Program-made: the position numbers and the translations under genes
Shown: piece after piece, positions 24,701-36,700 of the stretch
Numbering within the stretch: position 1 is the first letter of the stretch
Layout of the letters: the number at the start of each line of letters is the position of its first letter
DNA from: Brachycybe producta
Taxonomy: Eukaryota > Arthropoda > Diplopoda > Playtdesmida > Andrognathidae
NCBI GenBank assembly: GCA_036925085.1
Contig: JAUPFP010000012.1
Location: 3,330,460 to 3,394,459 of the forward strand
Direction of reading: 5' to 3'
DNA length: 64,000 bases
The notes under the pieces: generated by a model
What the model was told of the DNA's origin: nothing
Database searches by the model: none
What the model saw: only the letters and a program-made list of their open reading frames with translations

Positions 24701-27700
24701 TCTACTCAATCAGGGGCGGATTTACCAATAGGCAGAGTAGGCTGCTGCCTAGGGCGGCAAATTTTTTGGGGGAGGCAAATTGTAAAAATTTTTTTTGGAA
24801 ATTTGTTTTGGATACAAAAAAAAGTATTGTAAAACAATAAACTGCCTAATATAACTTGGTTGGCAAGAGTAATTGATGTAACAAGAGCCAGAATGACCAC
24901 TTCTGACAAAACAGTTGACATTACCATTGTTAAAAGCATACAAAAGTAACAAAGTCATAATTGTCAGGGGGGTTTATGCCCCCCGGGGCGTAATTTTTTT
25001 TACCGTTCTCAACGTATGGCTACCGTGGTCACATTTGACCACGGTAACGTCGGTCAGCCCGGTTTTGCCCACGGCTGGTCAGAAGTGGGCCCGGGGTTGC
25101 CGACCACGTTGCCGGGTCCTAACCGAATAGGATCAGTCGACGCTTTTTCGACAGTAAAATTATTACTTTAAGAAAGTATAGGCCATGTGTTTTCAGTTGC
25201 TGCCTAGGGGCGGCAAAATGGTAAATCCGCCACTGTACTCAATCACACACACTCTTAAGAAAAAGGTAGTTCCCGCCCTAAATGAAGAGAGGCTAGGCAT
25301 GAGAAGAGCAACTTTTGATCTACAATGGTGAGTAATTTGAGTCGTATACAATTAGTGGTCAAATTTTAAAGTATCATGAAACTTATGGTTAGTGGGAAAT
25401 TTAGATCTTATAAAATGTATAAACGGAGGAGCTTTTGTGGCCTATGGGATTTAACATGAGCTAAAAAAATACGAGATTTTAAAATGAAATTAAAAATAGA
25501 AAAACTAATTATAAATTTGTACCAATGTATCACTAGATGAGCAATATTGTTATGTACATATTGTAATTTGAATTTTGAAAATCACAATTTTTGTTGCAGA
25601 AAACAAATCATTTGCCTGAACCATATATTTTTGAAATAGGAATTTAACATGGGCTAAACAAATACGAGATTTTAAAGCGAAATTAAATGCATTTAAATAA
25701 TAAACGTGTTCTACAGAGCCCTGTGAAGGGTAAACAAACAATATGTCGAATTCAATTTATTCAGTTAATTAATCTGAAAATATTGAGTTAATACTTAAAT
25801 ATAATATATATAAACATTATTGACAAAATATTGATTTAGTATTTCAATTTAAAATATTAATAAAGTCAATTTTTATTTGGGTTTATGTCCTTAACTGGAT
25901 TCCGTATAATTCACTTGAATTCATTTAACTCATGTGTGTACAAGGTATTAGGTATTACACGATTTCACATTTAACTAATTGTCTAATTCAGCTTATTTTA
26001 TTTGATCGTTTGAAATCAAGAATAACATTAGAAACTATAGCACTGAACAAGTGACATTTCGAATAAAGCAAAACAAACAAACAAACATTTCGAATAATGT
26101 TGTTAAGGTGGCATTTCACTTTTGAATTTCTGAAAGCACATTTAAAATGTGAAAATTGACTGTAAAAAATGGAATTCCCAATTATCTTCCAATTCATTTG
26201 TCACTTACAATTGCATCACTACACTTACGTGTCAAATGAATTGTACAATGTACATGTAAAAAAATTGATTGACAATTTCAGTTTGCAATTGATTTCCAAA
26301 TCGGGTATACAAATTGTTAGGATGCATTTATTGAAAATTCTTCTGAGAATAGAAACTAATAATAACCTTCCAAAGATAGATCTTTGGTTATGCAATGCCT
26401 ATATGTATTAAGAGCCTAGATACAGCATTTAGTTCAAAATTTCTCCGAATGTAGGCGCTGCGATCGTTTTTGATTGAAAAAACCGGTTTTTTAACGTTTT
26501 TTCTCCAGGTTTCAAGTCACATAATAATTAATAGAAAAATAATTTCGCGTGTTAACCTTGTAAAAAGGAAACAGTGTGAAGCTAATAGATTAATGCACGT
26601 GCTAATTTTGATGAGATTGTTCTAAGTCGTTTTTAATGGGAGTTCTTCAAATGTTTGGGTGACGGTGTTTTGCTCCTACGGGACTTAACATGGAGTTAAA
26701 AAAATGTACGATTTTAAACATTAAAAAATAGAAGGACCTTTTGAAAATTTAGAAAAAGAAAACATCGTGAAGCCAATACATGAAAGTATGTGCTAATTAT
26801 TTTGTTATTGTTCTAAATCGTTTTTATTGAGTTTATTAAATGTTTGTGGGGCGGTTTTTGATCCAATGGGATTTAACGTGTGGTTAAAAAATACGAAAGA
26901 TTTTGAACCTTGTTTAAAAATAGAAGGACCTTTTGAAAAATTATTTAAATCGATCACGTAAAGAACAATACTTTTTATTGCATTTTGCGCTTTACTGTAT
27001 TTTAATTGAGCGATTGTGAGGGTATTTCCTGCAATTTTAGTAACATGTGACCGACCATATAAGAACACTCATTTGTCTCGTTGTCGTCTGCTCAAAACAA
27101 CAAGATGAACGCGTGTATCTAGGCTCTTAAGAGCGCATAATATATGATGTTCTGACGGAAGTTGAGAGTTTGTCGCCTATTTGAAACTTAAATGAGCAAC
27201 AAATTGAATAAGAAATACAGGAAGTTTTCCTTAAATGGGTAGATTGTACTTTTTTTTACAACAAACAACAACAACAACAACAAAAAAAGAGTTGTCGAAG
27301 ACTGAAAACGATCAAGGTGGAGGAGGAGGATACGGATGAAAAGTAAAACTCATCCTCAAAAGTACATCTTTCAAATATAGAATCTGGCAACTGCTGTTTT
27401 TTTTTTGTTGAAAAGATAGAAGGTGGAGGAGGAAGAGGAGGAGGGCAGAAATGCAGTGAAGAAATATGTATGTTGTTTGTAAGAAAGCAAACAGCAGAGA
27501 TAAGAAAACTATAAGGATCCAGAAATAAAGAAAGAAAAAGACTGGCATGTCTTAAGTGTTTTACGATGCTAAAATTGAAATCTTAATGTCACAATGAAGA
27601 GAAAAAGAGCAAACTGTTACAAGCTGACAGTGCAAAACAGGTTCATGGGCTTTGCGTATGGTTGAGTGCCTCCTCGCAGCCAGAGAGACAGACATTCCTA

Positions 27701-30700
27701 AAAAAAATCTCCAGTCAGAATATTATTCGCGGTTCTTATTCTTTTGTATTGATATATTTATACTAGTGGGGTAACCCGTCATAAATGACGGGAGCAAAAT
27801 TAACAGGCAATTGTGCGCATGCGCGTCGTTTTTTCCTTTTTTTACTCCTTTCATTTCAATTTTCCGTCACCCCCTCCCACTTTTCTCTCTCCCCCCTCTA
27901 CACTTTTCAACCTTTTCCCCCCCTCCAATTTAATATCATGGGGTTCTTGGATGGGAAGGGTGCAACATATAGTTGACCTTGAGAAGAAAAAAAAACAGTT
28001 CATTTATTCAAATTTATATAAATTCCGATGTGCTTCAATGGTTGTACAGCGTTATCCCAGAAAGAGAGAAAGATATATACATGTAGAAAGACACACAGAG
28101 ACACATACCTGGCAAAATATATATAATGTTCATGACTTCTTCATGTTTGAGTATATTTACAAGAAAATACGCTGTTTTTTGGTACTTAAAATTCTGGCCA
28201 CCTTTTTTGTAAGGGACGATCGATCAAACATGCTGAAAAACTAGCAGAAAACTAAAATAGAAATAAAGAAATCAGTTTATTTCTATGCGTCTCTGCTAAA
28301 CGCCTTAAACTTAAAGCTTAAACTTCATTCACGCAACTTCAAACGACCTACCTCGAGCGAGCGTCAGCGCACATGCGCGTCTTCATACCATATACAAGCA
28401 ACTTTTAGCGACTTGTCAAAGCGTGGCAACTCGCTACTCAGTCGCCAAGCTTCTTTTCATACGTTTCAAGTCGCTACCCAACAACCAATCAGAGACCAGA
28501 TTTTGTTGCAAATGGCTTCTTTGACGCCATTTTTTATGACATCACACACCATGAAGACACGCCCACAACGTTTGTAGGTGCAGCACGTATGTAGTGTGTG
28601 CCAGCGACTTGCTACTTCAAGTCGCTATGCTAGTCACTAGTCGCAGACGCTACGCTCAAGGTAGCAGGTATGAGGTTCCAGGTTAACAAAGCGAAATTCA
28701 GTGGGGCTGTTTTACGCTTCCTAAGGGTTTTGGGCACAGCTATAATTATACAATTGCTAGATTTGGGCATCTAATTCAACAGTGACCAACAGCCATATGT
28801 GGCTTCTATAGGCTTTTGAATTGTGACTAATGTGGGATTTAGTTACTTTACAGTATGTTTGAAATAATAAAAAAGTGTGGAATAAAAGGTTTGACTCACT
28901 GGCAAACCGTAGTGCAAAGCAAACTCCTGCCCTTTTCAAACGTTTGCTAGCTGGTACAAAAGAAGGTGTTTTTAAATAACATCCTTTCTAGAAATCTTTT
29001 TGTAAGTAGACATGGCCATCCAAAGGCAAATAAAGAATTACTAGCTAGAATAATGGATTTAGATGTATGGGTCCTTGTTTCCAAAATAATATATGTCCGA
29101 TCTTCAGAAGGGATTTATTATGCGCAAGCCTGATTGGATACAAACTACAAAATATCCTCGAAGCTTTTAAGAGTCTTTTTCAGTAAGTAAGGTATTATAT
29201 TGGCCTAGTCCTCCCGGATCAGATAGAATAAGTGACCTAGCCAATCGCTTTCAGAACGAGTGAATTACTCGAACTATACCCAAAACATCGCATTCTATCA
29301 AGTCTAGAAGGGTTCATCACACGATATCTTTTTTAAAAGGCACTCGCCGTTTTCCACGTTTATAAAGTAGCTATTACAAATTCAATACAGAAAACTAATA
29401 AAATTTGGATTTTAGATGGATGAATGAATTTTGCATTGAACAACTCGAAAAGTAAACCTAATATTGGAGTGCAGTTATTTTGAAAGTATACTGAGGGTCT
29501 CTATACCATAATCCTGCCAAAAAATTGGTAACATAATTAATTAGTAGGGTAGACATGCAGACTGTGTTAATTGTAAGTCACTATAGTTGACCTACACTTT
29601 CAGATAGCTATTTTGAGAAGAACTGTGGGTCACTCAGTGGCCTACACTTTTATATGTGAAATGTGGGTCACTCAGTGACTTATACTTTTTTACATTCTGG
29701 AAGGGCTGTGCCCCCCAGACCCTCTGCAACAAGCTTAATTTAACGTAACCTCACTTAATTACTGATATGAAAAAAAAAATTCTAAACTGTAGGTCACTGA
29801 ATGACCAACAGTTCGGAAATAATTGAGGAAAAAAGGATAGTAGGTAAATATTTTAGAAAGAAAAAATAATTTTTTTTAAAAAAAAATCTTGTGCAAAATA
29901 GCAAAAGAAATTGATGTTTGTTATATTCAAAAAAAAAATAGAACCAAGTCACACTTTACTAAAAAAAATACACTGAAATTTAAAGGGGTGGAGTTTTATA
30001 CATTTTTCGTGTTCCTTACTCTTTGGGACCGGGTACCTCGAATTTTTCCGGGGTCATATTTTTCTTTCAGCCTGAGAAGATAACAAATTAAAATTGTATG
30101 CATGCTTAGTGACTCAACAATGTCAACCATATCATAGATAAAGGGGAAGAAAAATGTCGAATTCTGGTAAATTTCAGTTCAAAGCTTTGTGAGTATATAC
30201 TGTATATGTGGTAGAAATCTGAGCAGCCCAGACTAAATCTGCAGCAGCAGCAGTATCCTCTAGAGCATGCTGCGGCACTAATCTCCTCCGAGTATCCTGC
30301 TGCCAGTCTCTGCCCTATTTTAAACAATGGCGGTAAAGCCTGGACCACACGTCGAATTTCGCTCAGAAAAACACCACAGTATATTTAAATGAGAAAATTT
30401 TCCATAAAAACGGAAAATTCATTAAAAATTAAGTTGAACAAAGCTCAACTTTTTCCGTTTGCAAAATATTCCGTTCAAATTTCCACCAAATCAGAAAGAA
30501 GCTTGTGTCCAATTTTGGCAATAAATATAATGTTTCTTTTGTTGCTCAATAGAGGGTGCACACAACGTTTCTCGTTACTTTTCTGTTTCTTTGTGTGAAC
30601 AACAGAAATACAGAAAAAGAAAATTACTCTTTTTCCTTTGCCTATCTTATTTTTCCTTGGTGGAACTCCGCGCGTGTGTGTTCCAGGCTTTAACGCCTGT

Positions 30701-33700
30701 AATCAGTGATGCATAAAGAAAGTGTCAGAAAGAAACTAAAGAAAGTTCGGAGGGGGAGGGAAAACACTTTTTTTTCTCTTTGAAAGTAAATTAGGTTTGG
30801 TTCGGTTTGGTTAGGTTAGGTTACCGAATCGAACCTAATTTAACCAAACCGAACCTAACCGAACCTAATTTAACCGAACCGAAACGAACCTAATCGAACC
30901 TAACCTAACCGAACCTAATTTAACCGAACCGAAACGAACCTAATCGAACCTAACCTAACCGAACCTAATTTAACCGAACCGAAACGAACCTAATCGAACC
31001 TAACCTAACCGAACCTAATTTAACCGAACCGAAACGAACCTAACCGAACCGAAACGAACAGAACAGAACCGAACCGAACCGAACCTAACCGAACCTAATT
31101 GAAATGAACCTAACCTAACCGAACCGAACCTAATTTACTTTCAATAAAGAAAAAAGTGTTTTCAATCCCCCCTCCCGTCTTGCTTTCGTTTTTTTCTAAC
31201 ACTTCCTTGTTAAAGTAGGGGAGAGAGTTGCTGCAGGATACTCGTAGGAGATTGCAGTAGCAGCATTCTCTGCCGCGGATGCAGATTACACTGGGCTGCT
31301 TAGATTTCTACCACATATTGTATATAAATATAAAGTAGAAGGCTTATGTATGCTCCATTATATAGCTTACATCAAGCATGTCAAACTCAAAGGCTAACAC
31401 GGGCCAAATAAACAAGGTCTAAGTTTACGTGGGCCGCAAACCCCCCACAAAAAAACTTCAATTTTGATAGAAACGTAGGACAAGACAAAAAGAACAAGGA
31501 CAACGGTAAAATTAATGTTTTCTTCCTGAGAATCCTGACCAGTGGCGTAGCTAGGCTTGGTTGCGCCCCCCCCCCGCGGCGTAAAACTTTGCGCCCCCCC
31601 TCCGGGCTGTTTAAAACGTTGCGCTCCCTTTAAGTCCCCCTCCACTTAGCCTCATACTGGGTGGGGGGAGGTGCTATTTTGATGAACAGCGGATGAATAG
31701 TAACAGTCGTATGGTTAGGTTTAGTAAAATGAAGCTTGTTGCAGGGGGCCTAGGGGGCGCAGCCCCCCATTTTTTTAGCGTTATTAAATCAAATTCGTCC
31801 ATTTTTCCGACCGTTGTTCCCATTGAACAAATTACGGAACAGTCGGAACAATGGACTAATTTGATTTAATAATTCTTAAAAAAAAAAGTCGGGGTATGCG
31901 CCCCCAGACCCCCTGCAACAACTTAATTTTACTAAACCAAACCTTCGGACTGTTCCTACTATTTTTTCGACTGTTCGTACCGTTCCGCTGTTCATCAAAA
32001 AAGCACCCCTTAAAAAAATTTTAGTGCACAATAAACGAAATGAAAGTCGATTTATTTTTGAAAATAACTGAATAAATTAAGCGAGTGATTCGGAATCACT
32101 TGTTTAATTTATTCAAATATTTTTGAAAATACATCGAGTTTCATTTTGTTTTTTGCGCCCCCAAACCTCCTGCGCCCCCCGCCCCCGCAGATGCGGGTCT
32201 GGCGGGTCCCTAGCTACGCCACTGATTTTGACACTTGGCATCTCTTCTCTGCTACAATGTTTCCTACTTCGGGGGGGGGGGGGGATCTTGTTCGTAGTTA
32301 TTACTCTCAAAACTGGCCCAAGTTGAATGTCAGTAATCCTGGATCTGACAGGGGCTGGGCCACAAAGATATTCGTTGTGGGCCGCATACGGCCCGCGCGC
32401 CGCAAGTTTGACATGCTTGGCATGCTTGACATGGATATTTTTTCTCATCTACATTTTTTAAGAATTCTTTTTTCATTGTTATGACGTTGACGTATATAAC
32501 GTTAATACAATTTTAAAATGAAAAATCAAGTTAGCACAATATGATTCTTCAATTTAACTTGGCAACAATTTAAGCAATTTTTTTTCAATGAAATATATTC
32601 AAAACAACTATGCTAAATATTATAAATAAAAATATCAATTCATGACATTCATTCATTGCTGGTATACATTAAAGCAATAAAAGTTCATACAAGTTTATAC
32701 GGTTTCTTAAGGTAGGTTACATCATCTCTGCATAGAACGCTAGCATCGCTTTTCTATTGAGCACATAGACCCAATGTTAAAGATAAAATGTTAATTTTTA
32801 AAATACACAGTCGCGGCAATATGTTTATTTTTCATATTTAATGTTGTCCAATATTAAGTTTTCAAAGTGCAATGTGCACCATAACTATATGCTGATCAAA
32901 GTGATAGAATGACAAAAAATTGGTAAGTGCGGTTATATTTTTTAAAAAATATTTCAAAATCGCGAATTTCTAACTCTTATGTTAAACTCCATTGAGTACG
33001 TGCTCGTAAGCAAAAAAAATCCATTAAAATGCTCGTAATTTTATACGTAAAAATAATTTTATAAAACCAGAAAAAAATCAGCCCGTGCACCAATGTGTTG
33101 GCTTCACTGTGGTTTAATTGTGTTTTTTAAAAGTTATTTTAGATATGTTTACGAGCATTTTAATAGATGTTTTTTTTGCTTATGAGTGTGTAGGCCTACT
33201 GAACGGAGTTTAAGATAAATGTGAGCTTTTGACATCAACCAATATTTTATTACCAACCTTTAGATGACATTTTCTACTTTTCGTTTCTTCTCTGAGCAGT
33301 ATGACACCTGTACAGAGAAGATCCGAGCTGTAGAGAGAGCTGGATGGAGATAGATTGTAGTCACTCTTCTGCATGGGGGTGAAATCGATGCAGGAGAGTG
33401 GCGGCCATCTCTCTCTCTTCCGGTTGATGCTGATATACATCTTCTCCATCGGTATTCCGACTAGAGAAGATGTTGTAGCTGCTGAGAATCGTATAGCTCC
33501 TGCCCTATGAAACCTCCGGCCTCTGAAGAGAAGTTATTTACATAAACATAGAGACAACGCTACTTCTTGTTACAACACTTTTATTCATTCCTTGTAAGAA
33601 GTACAGATACAAGGGTGAATAGTAATATACTAACTGGAAATCCTCAGGCCCATTGATTTGGAATGTATCGCAAAAACAGGCAGAGGAAAGAACTGAGGAA

Positions 33701-36700
33701 CAAAGAGGAACATGGTCCTTTTATACCTTGGACCTGTGTACACCTGCGAGGTGTAACCAGGTCCAAGTGACCATGGTCCTTTATGTATCAATCCGCCACT
33801 TGGGCATGAGTCAGAAAGGTGAGTCAGAGAGGAGGGAGGGACGGTTGAGAGTTGTTTACCCCCCAGGCTATGGTTTTGGCGGGATCACGATTTACAGGGT
33901 GTTACATACCCTCCAACTTTGCTTGGAGTACGTCCTCGTACTCCAGCCAAGGGTGGAAGGTTTTCAAGTTACGCAGCGGGGAGACATGGGTGGCTGAGGA
34001 CTTACCGTACAGAGGTGGTTATGGAAAGGCACTGGCACCGAAGTGTCAGCGCCCTTAAAAATTGGAAAAGGCTGAAAACATAAAGCAAAGATAATTAATG
34101 CTCGCTGAGTGGCGAGCCGCTATTGAAATCTAAAAAGAAAAGAACAGTTGCAACGTATTTTATTTTTTTATAAATTTTTCGATAATGCCACCCGGATGGG
34201 TGGCAACCACATGAGTACATGTGGCGCGCAGCTATCCCTGCTGCGGAGGGTGGGGAGGATCCTGGGTCCATGAACCGTATGGGGGGGTAATCCCGCCGGA
34301 CCTGGCCTCATCGGTAGCTGGATGCGGCAGACAGCCATTGTCCCTGGTCGTCAGGTAGATCCCGGTGGAAGATATTGAAGATGTCCCGGTCCCCGATAAT
34401 CTTACGGGAGGACCGCTTGTTGTACAGTGTAGCCCAAGCGGCGTCCCATAAGACGGCGATTCGGTAACGAGGATCCGGTTCCGGAATGTAGTGACGACTG
34501 GTACGGAACGTCTGTCCAGCTGGCAGTCTAAAGACGGAGTTGACGAAAGCTCCCAAAAGGGCTTCCGTGGCTTCATCGATGGCATCTCCGGCGAAACTGG
34601 TGGTTTCAACAATCCGTCTTCTTGGGAAGACGATGGTGATGAGGACACTTGTTAGGCGGGAGAGTCCCACGACATATCGCTCCCGGGGAGGGAGGTCCAG
34701 ATGGGGAAACCCTTCCTCCAAAGAGAAGTGTCCTACGTAAAGGGTGTTGGCAGAGCGCACTTCGCGCTGCCAAGTGACCCACCGATTGTTGAGCAACCTC
34801 TCGCCGGAGGTGGCTGCACGGAACGGATGATCCAGCGGTAACCGCCCCAGAGTAGCCCCGGCATGGGGTACAGTGGGCGGTGCGGCTGGTCGGGCTGGTG
34901 TTGGAGCCGCAGGTTCCAGAGAAACTGATGCGCCCGCGATAGGCCTGGCATGGCGCAAGGCGGACCGGGCCATATCGCGGGCCCGCTGACGTAGTCGCTT
35001 CGATGCTGACTTCCTGCTCAGCGCCTCCAGTGGCTTGGCACTTCCTGTTGCACGGCCCAGTGCTTCCATGGGGTCACCTCCCTGTTGCATGACGTCTTGC
35101 AGAAGGTTTGTGATGGCCTTCTGTTTTTTCAAGAACGCGGCACGCTCGGCGGAAGGTGGCGGCATCAAAGGTGTAGGCGTAGGTCGTCCAGAAGGGCGGC
35201 CCGGAGGTGGCGGAGGAGGAGAGCGATGCGGGACCCGAGTAGGAGGGCCCCGAGTTTCGTAGCGATGGTCGCGGTCCAGTTGGACTCGGTGATCCTGTAG
35301 GTCTTGCCTGACCCTTGGGTCGAAGTTATTACGCGGCGGAGGGCCGCATCCAGAGGAACCACGTTGTTCCTGCTGACTTCTTCCGTCGGGTCGGCGTCGG
35401 GGCGAAAGATGGGAACCACGTGGCGAAGAGCGACGTGGTTGTGGCCGTTGAAGAGAGTCTCGAGAAGAGTGGTGGCCCCTGTAGGACTGTTGAGGCTCCT
35501 TGGGGCGAGCCCCAGTGGGAACCTGGACACGAACAGGTTGGGGAACCACCACTATGGAAGGTAGCTTTGGAGTCGGAGTTGGTGTGGCGGCCTCGCTGCG
35601 TGGAGGTGTGGCACATCGGGAGGTTGGTGGTGACGATAATGGTGTATGAGGAGGAGGCGGCGGAGTGATTGACGGCACCGGTGAGCAGTGTTGGAAAGGC
35701 TCTGGTGGCGTTATGGGTGGAGAAGGAGATGTGGAGAGGCCAGTTGTCAGGGTTGCTGGCGAGTCGGAGGATGGAGATGATGACGTAGCTGACGACGTAA
35801 CTCGGGCGGTTTCTTGGAGTCGGGCCTCGATTCGCAGGAGCTCCTCCTTCGGGAGTTGCGCCGTACACGGTAAGCCCAGCTCGACAAGGCGGGCGCAAAC
35901 CGCACGGAGGTACGCCAGATTGTCCTCCCCTTCCTTCTTATCTCTGGCTGCCCGACGAAGAGCAGCCTCCCTCTGCAGCTCCAAGTGGAGGTCTTCGAGG
36001 GGGGAGGGCACAGATCCACCTCCCCCACGCTTCCCTCTTGCTTCAGCTCCACCCGGAATGGGTTGACCAGGCGCGATGCTATCGCGGAACGCCTGGTTAA
36101 CCCCCCATGCCATGAGGTTGATATCGATGCGGTCTTCCCGCTCCTCCCAGTAGTGTTTTGATGTCGTGACGTCGAAGGGGACGATGCTGCTTGGAGCAGC
36201 AAGCTTCCCTTCGCGCCCGACATTGGCAGGTCGCTTGAAGCTTGCTTTTAGGCGCTTCTCCCCACGCCGGTGAAAATTCTCCGGTTCGGAGGAGGTGCGG
36301 CGCCTATCTATTATGTTTGGCGACTCTCTTCTCGTTACTGGCGCACTGGCGGCGCCCGCCCTTTGTAGCTGGCAGGTAGATTGAGAGAGGGGTTCAGCGG
36401 TCCCCGCCGTTCCACTCTCCGTCTCATCTTCACTAGAAGAGGCAGACATCATTCTGCCTCCTCTCCATGAGCCTCTACCTGGCATATTTCTCAAGAGTTT
36501 AAAAGTTCTTACTTTTTCAAAAGTCCCGCTGCTGGTGATTACTTCCAAATAATAACAGAAATCGGTCCCTGATCACTCTGTTATTATTTCAAGAGTTCAA
36601 AGGCTTGAAGGTGGCACTCAAGTTTTGGTTTAACAACAAAAACTGAAGAAGTTCGAAATTAAAATTTGGAACTTGGCACAGAAGTAGATTGAAGATTTGA

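Larger units (their letters stand above)
30192..31326. mobile_element. Outer inverted-repeat element containing two further MITEs
   Basis: Left arm about 30192-30325 (TGTATATGTGGTAGAAATCT, GAGCAGCCCAG) and right arm about 31215-31326 (CTGGGCTGCTTAGATTTCTA, CCACATATTGTATA) are inverse. The space between is filled by the elements at 30329-30697 and 30716-31208. Confidence 0.6.

Noticed and set aside
30795..31135. Telomere or interstitial telomeric array (AACCTAACC)
   Set aside because: The units are mixed with AACCGAACC and AATTTAACC in a roughly 60-bp period and lie inside a MITE, so it is a satellite, not a telomere.
35035..36066. Several 70-190 codon ORFs on other frames and on the + strand
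   Set aside because: Shadows of the GC-rich 746-codon ORF; their composition mirrors its Pro/Arg/Ser codons.
34308..36548. Envelope gene, making the element an endogenous retrovirus
   Set aside because: No signal peptide, no clear transmembrane segment and no cysteine-rich ectodomain; very Pro/Arg-rich middle.
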